The translations under genes and the position numbers were made by a program. A stretch of DNA of 64,000 nucleotides from Rossellomorea arthrocnemi (GTDB lineage: Bacteria > Bacillota > Bacilli > Bacillales > Bacillaceae_B): the NCBI RefSeq assembly GCF_904424705.1, contig NZ_CAJGBF010000001.1:248001-312000 (forward strand), written 5' to 3'. This document shows positions 54,255 through 61,799 of the stretch, one piece after another. The stretch's first letter is position 1, and each line of letters starts with the position of its first letter. A model generated the notes under the pieces. That model searched no databases and was not told where the DNA came from. It saw only the letters and a program-made list of their open reading frames with translations.

Positions 54255-55763
54255 TTACAAACTAATTGTATGATTAGAATCATGATCCCGCTTTTTCTTG
54301 TAATTGCTTCTAATCTTAAATAGTACAGACAACAACGCTAATGAGAGGAACACAGCAGCAATAGGCTGTGTTAAAAACGGTGTGAAATCCCCCTTGGAAT
54401 ACATAAGTCCTCTTCTCAGGTTCGTTTCTGCAAGCGGCCCTAGTATAAAGCCCAGAATGACCGGAGTAATCGGAAAATCTAACTTCAGCATGGCATAACC
54501 GAGGATTCCAAAGAATAATAAAGCTCCTGCATCAAATAAGCGGTTATTCACCCCGATCGCTCCAACGACACAGAGTACGAGAATAATGGGAAGAAGGATA
54601 TATTGTGGAATGCTCAACACTTTGGTAAATACTCTCATTCCCCAGAACAGCAAAGCGATCATGAAGAAGTTCGCAATAATTAATGCAGCAAATATGCCAT
54701 ACACAACATCACCATTGTTTTCTATGAGCAGTGGACCTGGGCTCAGTCCATGAAGAATTAATCCGCCAAGAAGCAAAGCTGTCACCGTATCACCGGGAAT
54801 TCCCAATGAAATGAGTGGGACAAGGGCCCCACCGACTGCGGCATTATTAGCCGATTCGGAAGCCACAACACCATCAGGGATTCCTTTTCCGAATTCTTCC
54901 GGCTTTTTAGATTGGTTCTTTGCCGTCACGTAAGCGATAATATTCGCCGTACCCCCGCCTATACCAGGCAGGATCCCAATTCCGATCCCTATTAAAGAGG
55001 ACCTCAATCCGTTCCATCCTTGTTTGAAGAAATCCTTGACTGAAAACCCAAAGCCTTTTAGTTTATATTTGACGGATTGACCCTTTTTCAACTTTGCCTC
55101 GGATGACTTAATGATTTCGGATACAGCAAATAATCCAATCAACACAGGCAGAAGTTGAAATCCTGCATTTAAATCCTTAAATCCAAACGTAAATCGCGGG
55201 AATGCATCAATCGGAGCTGAACCCACCATTGCAAGCGCTATTCCCAACAACCCGCTTAAAAGTCCTTTAATCAATGATCCGCCTGATAAGCTGGATATCA
55301 TCGTTAAAGCAAAAATCGTGATGGCGAAATATTCGAAAGGACCGAATTCAAGAGCCAATTTGGCTAGTGGAGGCGCAAGTAACATCAGAACGATAATACT
55401 CAATAAACCTCCAAGAAAAGAAAAGAGAATCGCATAACCGAAAGCAGGTCCTGCCTGCCCCTTTTGCGCCATTGGATACCCATCGAATGTGGTGGCAATG
55501 GAAGATGGTGTCCCTGGGAGGTTCAACAGGATTGCCGGGACTAACCCACCGGATACTCCTCCTATGTAAAGTCCCATCAGCAAAGACATGGCGGATATAG
55601 GTTCCATGCCAAACGTAATCGGCAGCGTAATCGCGATGGCCATTGTAGCCGTTAAACCGGGAATTGAACCGAAAATAAGTCCCAGAGCCACACCTCCAAG
55701 AATGTAAGCAATCGTCTCAATTGTTAAAACAGAGGCAAACCCTTCTAGAAACATCTCAAACAT
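54255..55763 (-). CDS. Tripartite tricarboxylate transporter large membrane subunit (TctA)
   Basis: 502-residue TctA with about 12 segments. Family stretches: GVALGLIFGSIPGLTATMAIAITLPITFGMEPISAMSLLMGLYIGGVSGGLVPAILLNLPGTPSSIATTFDGYPMAQKGQAG in the first half, and GIGILPGIGGGTANIIAYVTAKNQSKKPEEFGKGIPDGVVASESANNAAVGGALVPLISLGIPGDTVTALLLGGL in the second. These two repeated motif regions line the transport path. GGGGGG precedes its ATG. It lies between TctB and TctC. Confidence 0.93.
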   Translation of the reverse strand: MFEMFLEGFASVLTIETIAYILGGVALGLIFGSIPGLTATMAIAITLPITFGMEPISAMSLLMGLYIGGVSGGLVPAILLNLPGTPSSIATTFDGYPMAQKGQAGPAFGYAILFSFLGGLLSIIVLMLLAPPLAKLALEFGPFEYFAITIFALTMISSLSGGSLIKGLLSGLLGIALAMVGSAPIDAFPRFTFGFKDLNAGFQLLPVLIGLFAVSEIIKSSEAKLKKGQSVKYKLKGFGFSVKDFFKQGWNGLRSSLIGIGIGILPGIGGGTANIIAYVTAKNQSKKPEEFGKGIPDGVVASESANNAAVGGALVPLISLGIPGDTVTALLLGGLILHGLSPGPLLIENNGDVVYGIFAALIIANFFMIALLFWGMRVFTKVLSIPQYILLPIILVLCVVGAIGVNNRLFDAGALLFFGILGYAMLKLDFPITPVILGFILGPLAETNLRRGLMYSKGDFTPFLTQPIAAVFLSLALLSVLFKIRSNYKKKRDHDSNHTISL

Positions 55764-55773
55764 ACGAACCCCC

Positions 55774-56280
55774 CTATCCTAAAATTCCTGCCGGCAGCAT
55801 TAAGAAGAAAACTGATTTAAAAATAAAATAAACAAAAACGGAAGTGATCACCGATGTAACAAGAAACAACGGGATTTTTCTTTCCTTCTTATCAGCCAGC
55901 AAATACATTTGTGCAAAGAGATAAACGACCGTCGTAATAAGAAAGCCGATGATTGGCAGTAAGGTAATATATAATCCCAATAAACCCATAGTGCCTATGA
56001 CGGACAAAGGACTTACCTTCTTCTTTCCTTCTTGATCCTTCTTTGCTCCCGTGTCCATTTCTATAGCCTTTTCAGCAGTTGATCCTTTCAATTGTTTAAC
56101 AGAGTTAATCAAATAGAAGATACTAAGAATGAAAATGGCGATTGCAACCAGCTTTGGAGCAAAGTCCGCACCAATTTTAGAAACAGTCAGCTTCTTAATA
56201 CTGTTCGATGCAGCGTACATGACAACTGAAATGAGTATCAAGAAAGCGCTCGCAAATAGATCCTTATTGAGTCTAATCAT
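55774..56280 (-). CDS. Tripartite tricarboxylate transporter small membrane subunit (TctB)
   Basis: 168-residue TctB with four hydrophobic segments: DLFASAFLILISVVMYAASNSIKKL, GADFAPKLVAIAIFILSIFYLINSV, then a polar loop (KAIEMDTGAKKDQEGKKK), LGLYITLLPIIGFLITTVVYLFAQMYLL and IPLFLVTSVITSVFVYFIFKSVF. The overall length, topology and position before tctA identify it. The start ATG has GGTGGGAG upstream. Confidence 0.88.
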   Translation of the reverse strand: MIRLNKDLFASAFLILISVVMYAASNSIKKLTVSKIGADFAPKLVAIAIFILSIFYLINSVKQLKGSTAEKAIEMDTGAKKDQEGKKKVSPLSVIGTMGLLGLYITLLPIIGFLITTVVYLFAQMYLLADKKERKIPLFLVTSVITSVFVYFIFKSVFFLMLPAGILG

Positions 56281-56303
56281 AAACTCCCACCTTCCCTGTT
56301 TTT

Positions 56304-57317
56304 CTACCCTTCGAACTCAACCAGTGCCGCAAGCATCGCCTTGATGTATCCGATTGAATAAGCAAATCCGACACTGCCGTAACTCCAGCCGATATTTGAA
56401 TGGGCCCAGTTTCCATCGAGATCCGGTCGATCTCCCTCCATCATTGGTACATGATCAGGATTTAGACAACCATTATAGCCAACCTTTCGAAGCTCAAGGA
56501 GAATCTTGAACATGTTCATATCCCCATCGTCCAACAAAGCTTCTTCAAAGGCTCCTGCTGTCGGCAAGCTGCCCCTTACATTCCGGAAATGAACCAGGAA
56601 TATACGATCCTTTCTGCCATAATGGTTGAGTTCATTAAGCACTAATGGACTTCCGCCTTCTTCCGCCCTCGTTCCTACACAATAGATGTAACCCACATTT
56701 TTACTTGGGAATTCGTCCATGACCCGGCGATAACCCAAACCACCGAACGGTGTATCATGATTGGGAGAGTCAGAAGGATGCATCCCCAGATTCACATCAT
56801 ACTCTTCACAAACCGGAACAAGTTTTGAATAGGCCTCTCGGAATCGTAACCACCATTGTTCATGTTCTTCAAGAGTAGGAGTTTCATAGGGTTCTTTGTT
56901 GAAACCGAGACTTTCCCCACGTGCAATTGCTCCGCCCCTTTGTCTTGCCTGATAGCTTTTTGTCATGTAATTGAAGGTATCTCCGGCAAATCTCTGCCGT
57001 ACGATCTTGATGCCCGCTTCCCCAAAGACTTTTACAGCTTGCACAGAGTTTTCCACCTCCACTTCACTGCCTTCTTCCTGATCCATGAATCTCTTGGAAA
57101 GGTCGGGTAATGTCACACGGTTAATATCTAATCCGAATGAGCGAATTTTGCGCTTCATCTTTAACAGTTCATCCAGATCAGGAAATCCTTGTTCCTTCAC
57201 ACCTGGAAACGAAGACCCGGTACCAAAGTCAACACAATCTACCCCTAATTGGCACATCTGTCTTAACTCCTGATCCGTTAAATCAAATTTCGTCGTCGTC
57301 ACCGATATATTCATCAT
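56304..57317 (-). CDS. UxuA-related TIM-barrel protein of unknown substrate
   Basis: 337-residue distant relative of mannonate dehydratase (UxuA). MHPSDSPNHDTPFGGLGYRRVM corresponds to [15 protein letters not shown] of UxuA, FLVHFRNVRGSLPTAGAFEEALLDDGDMNMFKILLEL to the HIRNVK region, and GCLNPDHVPMMEGD to [11 protein letters not shown]. The UxuA arginine in RPDH is Asn here, and the UxuA insert with FDWTRT is missing. So the metal site looks kept but the reaction may differ. I use ATG 57317 (GAGGGGGG before it). It is the first structural gene of the aldarate unit and has its own TTGT-N3-ACAA operator. Function unknown; a sugar-acid dehydratase or isomerase is a guess. Confidence 0.8.
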   Translation of the reverse strand: MMNISVTTTKFDLTDQELRQMCQLGVDCVDFGTGSSFPGVKEQGFPDLDELLKMKRKIRSFGLDINRVTLPDLSKRFMDQEEGSEVEVENSVQAVKVFGEAGIKIVRQRFAGDTFNYMTKSYQARQRGGAIARGESLGFNKEPYETPTLEEHEQWWLRFREAYSKLVPVCEEYDVNLGMHPSDSPNHDTPFGGLGYRRVMDEFPSKNVGYIYCVGTRAEEGGSPLVLNELNHYGRKDRIFLVHFRNVRGSLPTAGAFEEALLDDGDMNMFKILLELRKVGYNGCLNPDHVPMMEGDRPDLDGNWAHSNIGWSYGSVGFAYSIGYIKAMLAALVEFEG

Positions 57318-57382
57318 CGGGAATCCCCCCTCTTGTGGTAATTTCAGCAGTATAAGAATACGCTTACATTTTATATTTTTAA

Positions 57383-57393
57383 TTGTAAGACAA
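57383..57393. promoter_or_regulatory. FadR/GntR-type operator upstream of the UxuA-related gene
   Basis: TTGTAAGACAA, identical to the sites at 53092 and 58288, 66 bases before the start codon. It lies in an AT-rich stretch where the promoter must be. Confidence 0.8.
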
Positions 57394-57459
57394 ATAAAAA
57401 TATGAGTCAATAAAAAATTTAGAATATTTAAAATTAATTACGAATCGTTATTCAGGCAA

Positions 57460-57495
57460 AAAAAAAAACCGAATAAAGATAAATTCTTTATTCGG
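57460..57495 (-). terminator. Terminator of the FadR-type regulator gene
   Basis: CCGAATAAAGA / TCTTTATTCGG perfect stem, five-base loop, followed on the minus strand by TTTTTTTTTT. It isolates the regulator transcript from the downstream structural genes. Confidence 0.9.
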
Positions 57496-57535
57496 ACAGT
57501 CCTTCGCGGTTTCGTTATCAATATAGGAATATAAT

Positions 57536-58246
57536 TTAGGATTCTTCAGTATTAAACCTCTTCATTGCTTTCTTTCTGACGAAATCCAGGTGACGATACA
57601 TGGCTGTATACGCTTCAATTGGATCACGTTTCTCAAGGGCATTATAAATATCTACATGATACTCAATCGTTTGAGCCAAATTACGATCCTCCAACGGAAT
57701 CTGCTCCAGCACCTTATGGTGAAAACTTTGCAACGGATCAATGATGGATTCAAAAAGAGGGATCTTCGCGGCAAGGGCAATGGCTTTATGGAATTCTTTA
57801 TCCACTTCTGATGAATCCTCCGTAGGCAGAGCCTTCATTTCATCTAACAGACCTTTTAGCTTCGCCAGATCTTCATCCGTGATTTTTTCGGCTGCTAACG
57901 TAATTAACCCCAACTCTAATGCTACCCTCGTCTCAATAATCGAAACTAAGTCCGTAGATGAAAGCGCTAACATCATTGAAAACGGTTTAGAACCTACTTT
58001 GTCTGCAAAGAATGTACCATTTCTAGTCTTCCTATTCACGATCCCCAGAACCTCCAATGATGTCATTGCTTCTCTAATCACTGGTCTGCTCACACCACAA
58101 ATCTCCATTAATTCCATTTCAGATGGTATTCTGTCCCCAGGTTTCAGTTGCCCGCTTGTCAGCAGTCCAATGATTTCATCAATAACCTGGTTGGACAATG
58201 TTTTCCTGCTCAGGGATTTTATATCTACACTCTTCGAATTTTCCAC
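57536..58246 (-). CDS. FadR-family (GntR) transcriptional regulator of the aldarate cluster
   Basis: 236-residue GntR/FadR regulator. The winged helix reads SLSRKTLSNQVIDEIIGLLTSGQLKPGDRIPSEMELMEICGVSRPVIREAMTSLEVLGIVNRKTRNGTFF. The C-terminal all-helical FCD domain (ETRVALELGLITLAAEKI... EFHKAIALAAKIPLFESIID... EYHVDIYNALEKRDPIEAYTAMYRHLD) has the His/Asp positions that usually hold a metal and a carboxylic acid ligand. A GTG start follows AGAGGGAG. It has its own operator at 58288, hence autoregulation. Likely a repressor released by glucarate/galactarate or an intermediate (inference). Confidence 0.9.
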   Translation of the reverse strand: MENSKSVDIKSLSRKTLSNQVIDEIIGLLTSGQLKPGDRIPSEMELMEICGVSRPVIREAMTSLEVLGIVNRKTRNGTFFADKVGSKPFSMMLALSSTDLVSIIETRVALELGLITLAAEKITDEDLAKLKGLLDEMKALPTEDSSEVDKEFHKAIALAAKIPLFESIIDPLQSFHHKVLEQIPLEDRNLAQTIEYHVDIYNALEKRDPIEAYTAMYRHLDFVRKKAMKRFNTEES

Positions 58247-58287
58247 ATCTTCTCCCTCTTTCCAACAAGACTCTATGTGAATATAAT

Positions 58288-58298
58288 TTGTAAGACAA
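58288..58298. promoter_or_regulatory. FadR/GntR-type operator upstream of the regulator gene
   Basis: TTGTAAGACAA 42 bases before the GTG start of the regulator. Same 11-mer as at 53092 and 57383. Confidence 0.8.
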
Positions 58299-58374
58299 TT
58301 TTACTAAAGATTCAATAATTGTCAAGATTAGATGTCTGAGGGATGAGTAACTCCGATCACTTCGTACTGACTAC

Positions 58375-58413
58375 CAGATTATGAGTTTCTCTTTCTATTC
58401 ATGTACTTCCAAT
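58375..58413 (+). repeat. 39-bp direct repeat flanking the aldarate cluster, right copy
   Basis: From CAGATTATGAG through TTTCTCTTTCTATTCATG to CTTCCAAT; 36 of 39 positions agree with 47435-47473. It marks the right border of the aldarate gene block, 88 bases before array C. Confidence 0.85.
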
Positions 58414-58500
58414 GGGGCATTTTTTATACAATTCCCCTTCAAAATAGCCTTTTCCAAGCGAATAATCCTTCCATCTCCTACCCTTAGATAGGATAAAATA

Positions 58501-58633
58501 TGATTCATGCGGGATATTGAATTTACGTGCGGATTATGGAATAATCATGCGCCTCTCAGGAAAATCGTGCGGGATTCAGATGATTCATGCGGGAATTCTA
58601 ATAATCGTGCCGCCGTGTCGAATTTTCTTGGGA
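58501..58633 (+). repeat. Six-unit 20-bp array with terminal unit and tail, copy C
   Basis: Units begin at 58501, 58521, 58541, 58561, 58581 and 58601, each exactly 20 bases. Units 1-5 carry the C-R-TGCG core. Unit 6 is ATAATCGTGCCGCCGTGTCG followed by AATTTTCTTGGGA. Same length, order and orientation as copies A and B, but the variable bases between cores differ. It lies 32 bases from the stop codon of the lipoprotein gene. Confidence 0.88.
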
Positions 58634-58664
58634 GAACTCATAGACAGGTCCTGCGGAGCATCCA

Positions 58665-59264
58665 TTACCTTTCGATATCCATCTTTCCCATCAACTCAAC
58701 AATCTCCTGCTCCTTACCCGTCTCAACCGAAATCTTCTCCGCACCTTCTACTATCCCCTTCGTATAGTCCTCCATCGATTCCTCGATTTGTTCACTCGTC
58801 GGCCAGTGGGATGGAATATCGTACACATGAATCGTGCCATCCCCATTACCACTGTATGTGACAACGCCATCAGCCATGGCTTTGCCGCTTAATACAATGA
58901 CATCTTCTGGATAACCGATGCTTGTATCTTCATAAGGATTCAGCTTTTCCCCGGCTGAAATATGCCGGACGTTCAGTACTTCAACGCCTTTATTCCCGAT
59001 GACTTGTAACCAGACTCGGGCATATTCGATTTTCTCTGAAGAGTATGTAGAGAGGGGATCTTCTGTGTTATTCGATTGGTCCTCTGTCATGACGTCTGCC
59101 ATATCCACGGAATCAACCGGCTCATCTGTTTCAACTTCTTCTGAGCTTCGGTTATCTTCCTCAAGCTTCACCTGCTCAGCACTTCCACTCTGCTTCCCCG
59201 CCCCACTGCAGGCCATCAATAAAAATGGCGTGGCTACGATCATCAGCAGCAGTCGTCTCTTCAT
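58665..59264 (-). CDS. Putative lipoprotein of unknown function
   Basis: 199-residue protein. The signal peptide ends in LLMAC (Cys19), then a long acidic, Ser-rich linker (about residues 25-75). The globular part reads YARVWLQVIGNKGVEVLNVRHISAGEKLNPYEDTSIGYPEDVIVLSGKAMADGVVTYSGNGDGTIHVYDIPSHWP, and a helical C-terminus follows. I do not recognise a named family. It would be anchored to the outer face of the membrane. The GrpB gene stop overlaps its ATG by four bases, so the two are co-translated. Confidence 0.75.
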   Translation of the reverse strand: MKRRLLLMIVATPFLLMACSGAGKQSGSAEQVKLEEDNRSSEEVETDEPVDSVDMADVMTEDQSNNTEDPLSTYSSEKIEYARVWLQVIGNKGVEVLNVRHISAGEKLNPYEDTSIGYPEDVIVLSGKAMADGVVTYSGNGDGTIHVYDIPSHWPTSEQIEESMEDYTKGIVEGAEKISVETGKEQEIVELMGKMDIER

Positions 59265-59815
59265 TTGCTCTCCCCCGTTTCCGAACTGTCCAATACCCTT
59301 TGAATAAAGTCTGCTTTCCCTTTCGAATAAGCTTCCCGGTCGTCAGGAAATTGGTTCGCCAGATGCTTTTTCAGCTCGGCATATTCTTCCTTCAAAGAAG
59401 GGTTTCTGTTCAACCGATCCCGGAATGACCGTTGTTGTTCCCACCTCGGTTCACCCTCCAGCATGAGGTGTAGATGGGCGACACGTTTATCATTTTCCAC
59501 CTTGATAAAGAACCTCCTCCACGGCCGGTTATCGAGTTCGATCGGTACGTAATGCCATTGATCCTCCGCAAGCTTACCGGCAATCTCATCCAAGTGGTCA
59601 AAAGTTGGGATCATGGCCATCAAATCAAGGATTGGTTTCCCTGGAAGGTTACGAATCGACGTGCTCCCAATATGTTCTACTTCCTTGACACCAAAGGGAA
59701 TTAGCCGATGTGAAAGTTCATTCACTTCAGTTCTTCCCGCGTCCATCCATTCCGGGCTTGGGGATGCAATCTCTATTGATTCCACAGCCCATTTAGGCAA
59801 GTTTTGTTTTTCCAC
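59261..59815 (-). CDS. GrpB family protein (nucleotidyltransferase-like fold)
   Basis: 184-residue GrpB/UPF0157 protein. The family core is visible: HRLIPFGVKEVEHIGSTSIRNLPGKPILDLMAMI has the HIGSTS nucleotidyltransferase-like motif and the Asp, followed by RRFFIKVENDKRVAHLHLMLEGEPRWEQQRSFRDRLNRNPSLKEEYAELKKHLANQFPDDREAYSKGKADFIQRVL. The cellular role is unknown; some relatives are fused to CoaE. A GTG start lies three bases after the stop of the GNAT gene, suggesting a small operon GNAT-GrpB-lipoprotein. Confidence 0.87.
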   Translation of the reverse strand: MEKQNLPKWAVESIEIASPSPEWMDAGRTEVNELSHRLIPFGVKEVEHIGSTSIRNLPGKPILDLMAMIPTFDHLDEIAGKLAEDQWHYVPIELDNRPWRRFFIKVENDKRVAHLHLMLEGEPRWEQQRSFRDRLNRNPSLKEEYAELKKHLANQFPDDREAYSKGKADFIQRVLDSSETGESK

Positions 59816-59818
59816 CAG

Positions 59819-60298
59819 TCAATCCACACCCTTCTCCAGTTCGATCTCATCCCTGATTGGAATTCCGTCATGTCCGATCAACGGGATGTCAGGCTTTATC
59901 CGCCTTGCTTTCTCCACGGCAAACCGGTGGATATGCGAAATCATGAAACCCCGCTTTTGATAAAATTTCAAAGCCGGCAAATTATCATTCGTCGTAATCA
60001 GGGTAATGCGTTTACACCGGTTCTCGGTGGCCACCTTCTCTACTTCTTTCATCAGGGCTGTGCCGATTCCCTTTTTTTCTTCCAAACTATCAAGTGAAAT
60101 AATCTCGCATACTCCACCTTCGACCACATATGTAATCAATCCTGCGATTACATCTTCACCACTGAGGACGGCAAAGCCGTCTAACGCAGCGCAATCATAC
60201 ACACCACTCGAAATCACCATCTCCGGACTTCCCCAATGCCGATGGAAAAAATTGATGATCCTGTCTTTCGATAATTCCTTCAATGATACGATGTTCAT
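59819..60298 (-). CDS. GNAT family N-acetyltransferase
   Basis: 159-residue acetyltransferase. The acetyl-CoA-binding motif A is EIISLDSLEEKKGIGTALMKEVEKVA (with the Q/RxxGxG/A pattern as KKGIGTA), followed by RCKRITLITTNDNLPALKFYQKRGFMISHIHRFAV. Acceptor not known. I use ATG 60298 with GGGGAGAGGGAGA upstream. The frame is open to 60325 without a ribosome site. First gene of a three-gene unit. Confidence 0.86.
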   Translation of the reverse strand: MNIVSLKELSKDRIINFFHRHWGSPEMVISSGVYDCAALDGFAVLSGEDVIAGLITYVVEGGVCEIISLDSLEEKKGIGTALMKEVEKVATENRCKRITLITTNDNLPALKFYQKRGFMISHIHRFAVEKARRIKPDIPLIGHDGIPIRDEIELEKGVD

Positions 60299-60430
60299 TC
60301 TCCCTCTCCCCTTTATCTGTTTCACAAGGTACTCTACTGGAAGATATCATAGATTTAATTGTAAAAAAAGGAAAATACAAGAAATCCCATGTTAAAATAG
60401 AAAGGAAGATTCAACAAGGCGGTGAGACCT

Positions 60431-60925
60431 TTGAAACGTTTTACTCTACCCTTCATATGCACCATGTGTTTAGGTTTGGCTGGATGCCGGGTCATTCTTT
60501 TTGCCCCGGCTGAAATAGCTCAATCCCCATTTACGATGGACGCTCACGTCTATATAAAGCGCGCTAAGATCATTATCAGAACGGAAACCAGCCTTCCACC
60601 AGAGACGCCTCTATCCCTATCGATCCAACCATATTCAGACCATCACCCCTTAGGGAAAATACAATCCTATATGGTAGATCCCCAAACAGAAAACGTTTTT
60701 GAAAAAAACGTCACCGTGGATGAAGAAGGGAAGATTGAACCCGTTGTGATCGATAGACCAGATCCTTCTAAGCGATACAGAATCAAATTAGTTGCCGGTA
60801 AGATGGTAAAGTATATCAATCTAATGAAAATCGAAGACCCTGATGGGATCGGTGCCAATCTGACTTTTTTGTCCATGGAAGAAATTAAGGAGCGTTATCA
60901 GACGTCTGTTCGGATAAAAAAATAA
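60431..60925 (+). CDS. Putative lipoprotein of unknown function
   Basis: 164-residue protein with signal peptide and lipobox GLAGC (Cys19). The mature region (FTMDAHVYIKRAKIIIRTETSLPPETPLSLSIQPYSDHHPLGKIQSYMVDPQTENVFEKNVTVDEEGKIEPVVIDRP...KRYRIKLVAGKMV) looks like a beta-sandwich that could bind at the cell surface; no family recognised. I prefer the TTG at 60431, because AAGGCGGTGA ends six bases before it. A GTG at 60422 lies inside that ribosome site. Confidence 0.7.
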   Translation: MKRFTLPFICTMCLGLAGCRVILFAPAEIAQSPFTMDAHVYIKRAKIIIRTETSLPPETPLSLSIQPYSDHHPLGKIQSYMVDPQTENVFEKNVTVDEEGKIEPVVIDRPDPSKRYRIKLVAGKMVKYINLMKIEDPDGIGANLTFLSMEEIKERYQTSVRIKK

Positions 60926-60926
60926 A

Positions 60927-60973
60927 AAGGTGCCCACCCCTGAACGATCGTACGTTTCAGAGGTCAGGCACCA
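60927..60973. terminator. Convergent hairpin with GGTGCC arms
   Basis: AGGTGCC and GGCACC outer arms with CCTGA...TCAGAGG inner pairing, between the convergent lipoprotein gene and the membrane protein at 61001. The form resembles a GGTGCCTGACCCC-type hairpin I know from many Bacillus genomes. Confidence 0.65.
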
Positions 60974-61000
60974 TTAACGTTTCAGCATCCACTATAGACA

Positions 61001-61330
61001 TTATTTAAAATCTTTCCGATATTGCATAATCGAATAAATGGCGCCGACTAAAAAAACGATCCCTTGAAATAGGATAAAAATCTGGCGGAAGTACTCGATA
61101 TCCCGATCAACCCATGAAATAAAAATGCCATTTACTACGAGTTGCGCCGTAAACATACAAGAAATGATTTTGAGATAAACGGCATTTGTTCTTTCGTCGG
61201 GTTTACCGAATTTTCTGGTTACATAGTAGAGGACGACCAAAGATCCAACATATAGAACCATCGTTACCCCTACCATCACATTGAAGTGATCCGAGCTTTG
61301 TAACATCCAGTCATTCAGTACATCAATCAT
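61001..61330 (-). CDS. Small membrane protein paired with an HTH regulator
   Basis: 109-residue protein with three hydrophobic segments (FNVMVGVTMVLYVGSLVVLYYVTRKF, LKIISCMFTAQLVVNGIFISWV, FILFQGIVFLVGAIYSIMQYRKDFK). I do not recognise the family. I use ATG 61330 (MIDVLNDWML), which overlaps the end of the HTH gene and has AAAGGATGAG upstream. Small membrane proteins coupled to short Cro/CI-type regulators are common in Bacillus; the pair is probably one unit. Confidence 0.7.
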   Translation of the reverse strand: MIDVLNDWMLQSSDHFNVMVGVTMVLYVGSLVVLYYVTRKFGKPDERTNAVYLKIISCMFTAQLVVNGIFISWVDRDIEYFRQIFILFQGIVFLVGAIYSIMQYRKDFK

Positions 61331-61559
61331 TGTTCTCATCCTTTCTGACATAAGAAAATATGTCACTGATATCTACTTCAAAAAAGGTGGCTATTCGATA
61401 GGCCAGCACCAGTGAAGGAGAATAATTGTTCTTTTCCATTACAAAGATGGTTTGCTTGGAAACCCCAACCGCATCAGCCAAATCCTTTTGTGACATTCTC
61501 CTTAACACTCTGTGTTCATATACTTTATTCACGATCGAATCCCCGAAGTCTTCCTTCAA
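61323..61559 (-). CDS. Short XRE/Cro-CI type HTH regulator
   Basis: 78-residue DNA-binding protein consisting almost only of the helix-turn-helix: VYEHRVLRRMSQKDLADAVGVSKQTIFVMEKNNYSPSLVLAYRIATFFEVDISDIFSY. It matches the compact YozG/YvaO-like class. The TTG start at 61559 has GGAAGGTG six bases upstream. The following membrane protein gene overlaps its stop by eight bases. Target unknown; probably its own promoter in 61560-61690. Confidence 0.86.
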   Translation of the reverse strand: MKEDFGDSIVNKVYEHRVLRRMSQKDLADAVGVSKQTIFVMEKNNYSPSLVLAYRIATFFEVDISDIFSYVRKDENND

Positions 61560-61704
61560 TTACAGCACCTTCCTTTTTTCTCTATCTACACAATAAATGA
61601 ATATCCCCAAAATGTAAAGTAAACTTATACAAAATATAGTTATAAGTTTATAAAATAAATGTATTTATTTACGTTTTCATTTCGAAAGGTGCCGATATAA
61701 AAAA

Positions 61705-61731
61705 ACAGACATTCCTTAATGGAACATCTGT
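61705..61731 (-). terminator. Terminator of the NIPSNAP gene
   Basis: ACAGATGTTCC / GGAATGTCTGT stem with a five-base loop, on the minus strand followed by TTTTTTT. Confidence 0.85.
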
Positions 61732-61799
61732 CATCCTATTTTAAATATGGCGCACATTTTCTATCAAAGCCTGTATTACAGTCGTTTTCCGTTATAGGG

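Noticed and set aside
57741-58280. 179-codon plus-strand frame opposite the FadR-type regulator
   Set aside because: Antisense to a clear GntR/FadR protein; no ribosome site.
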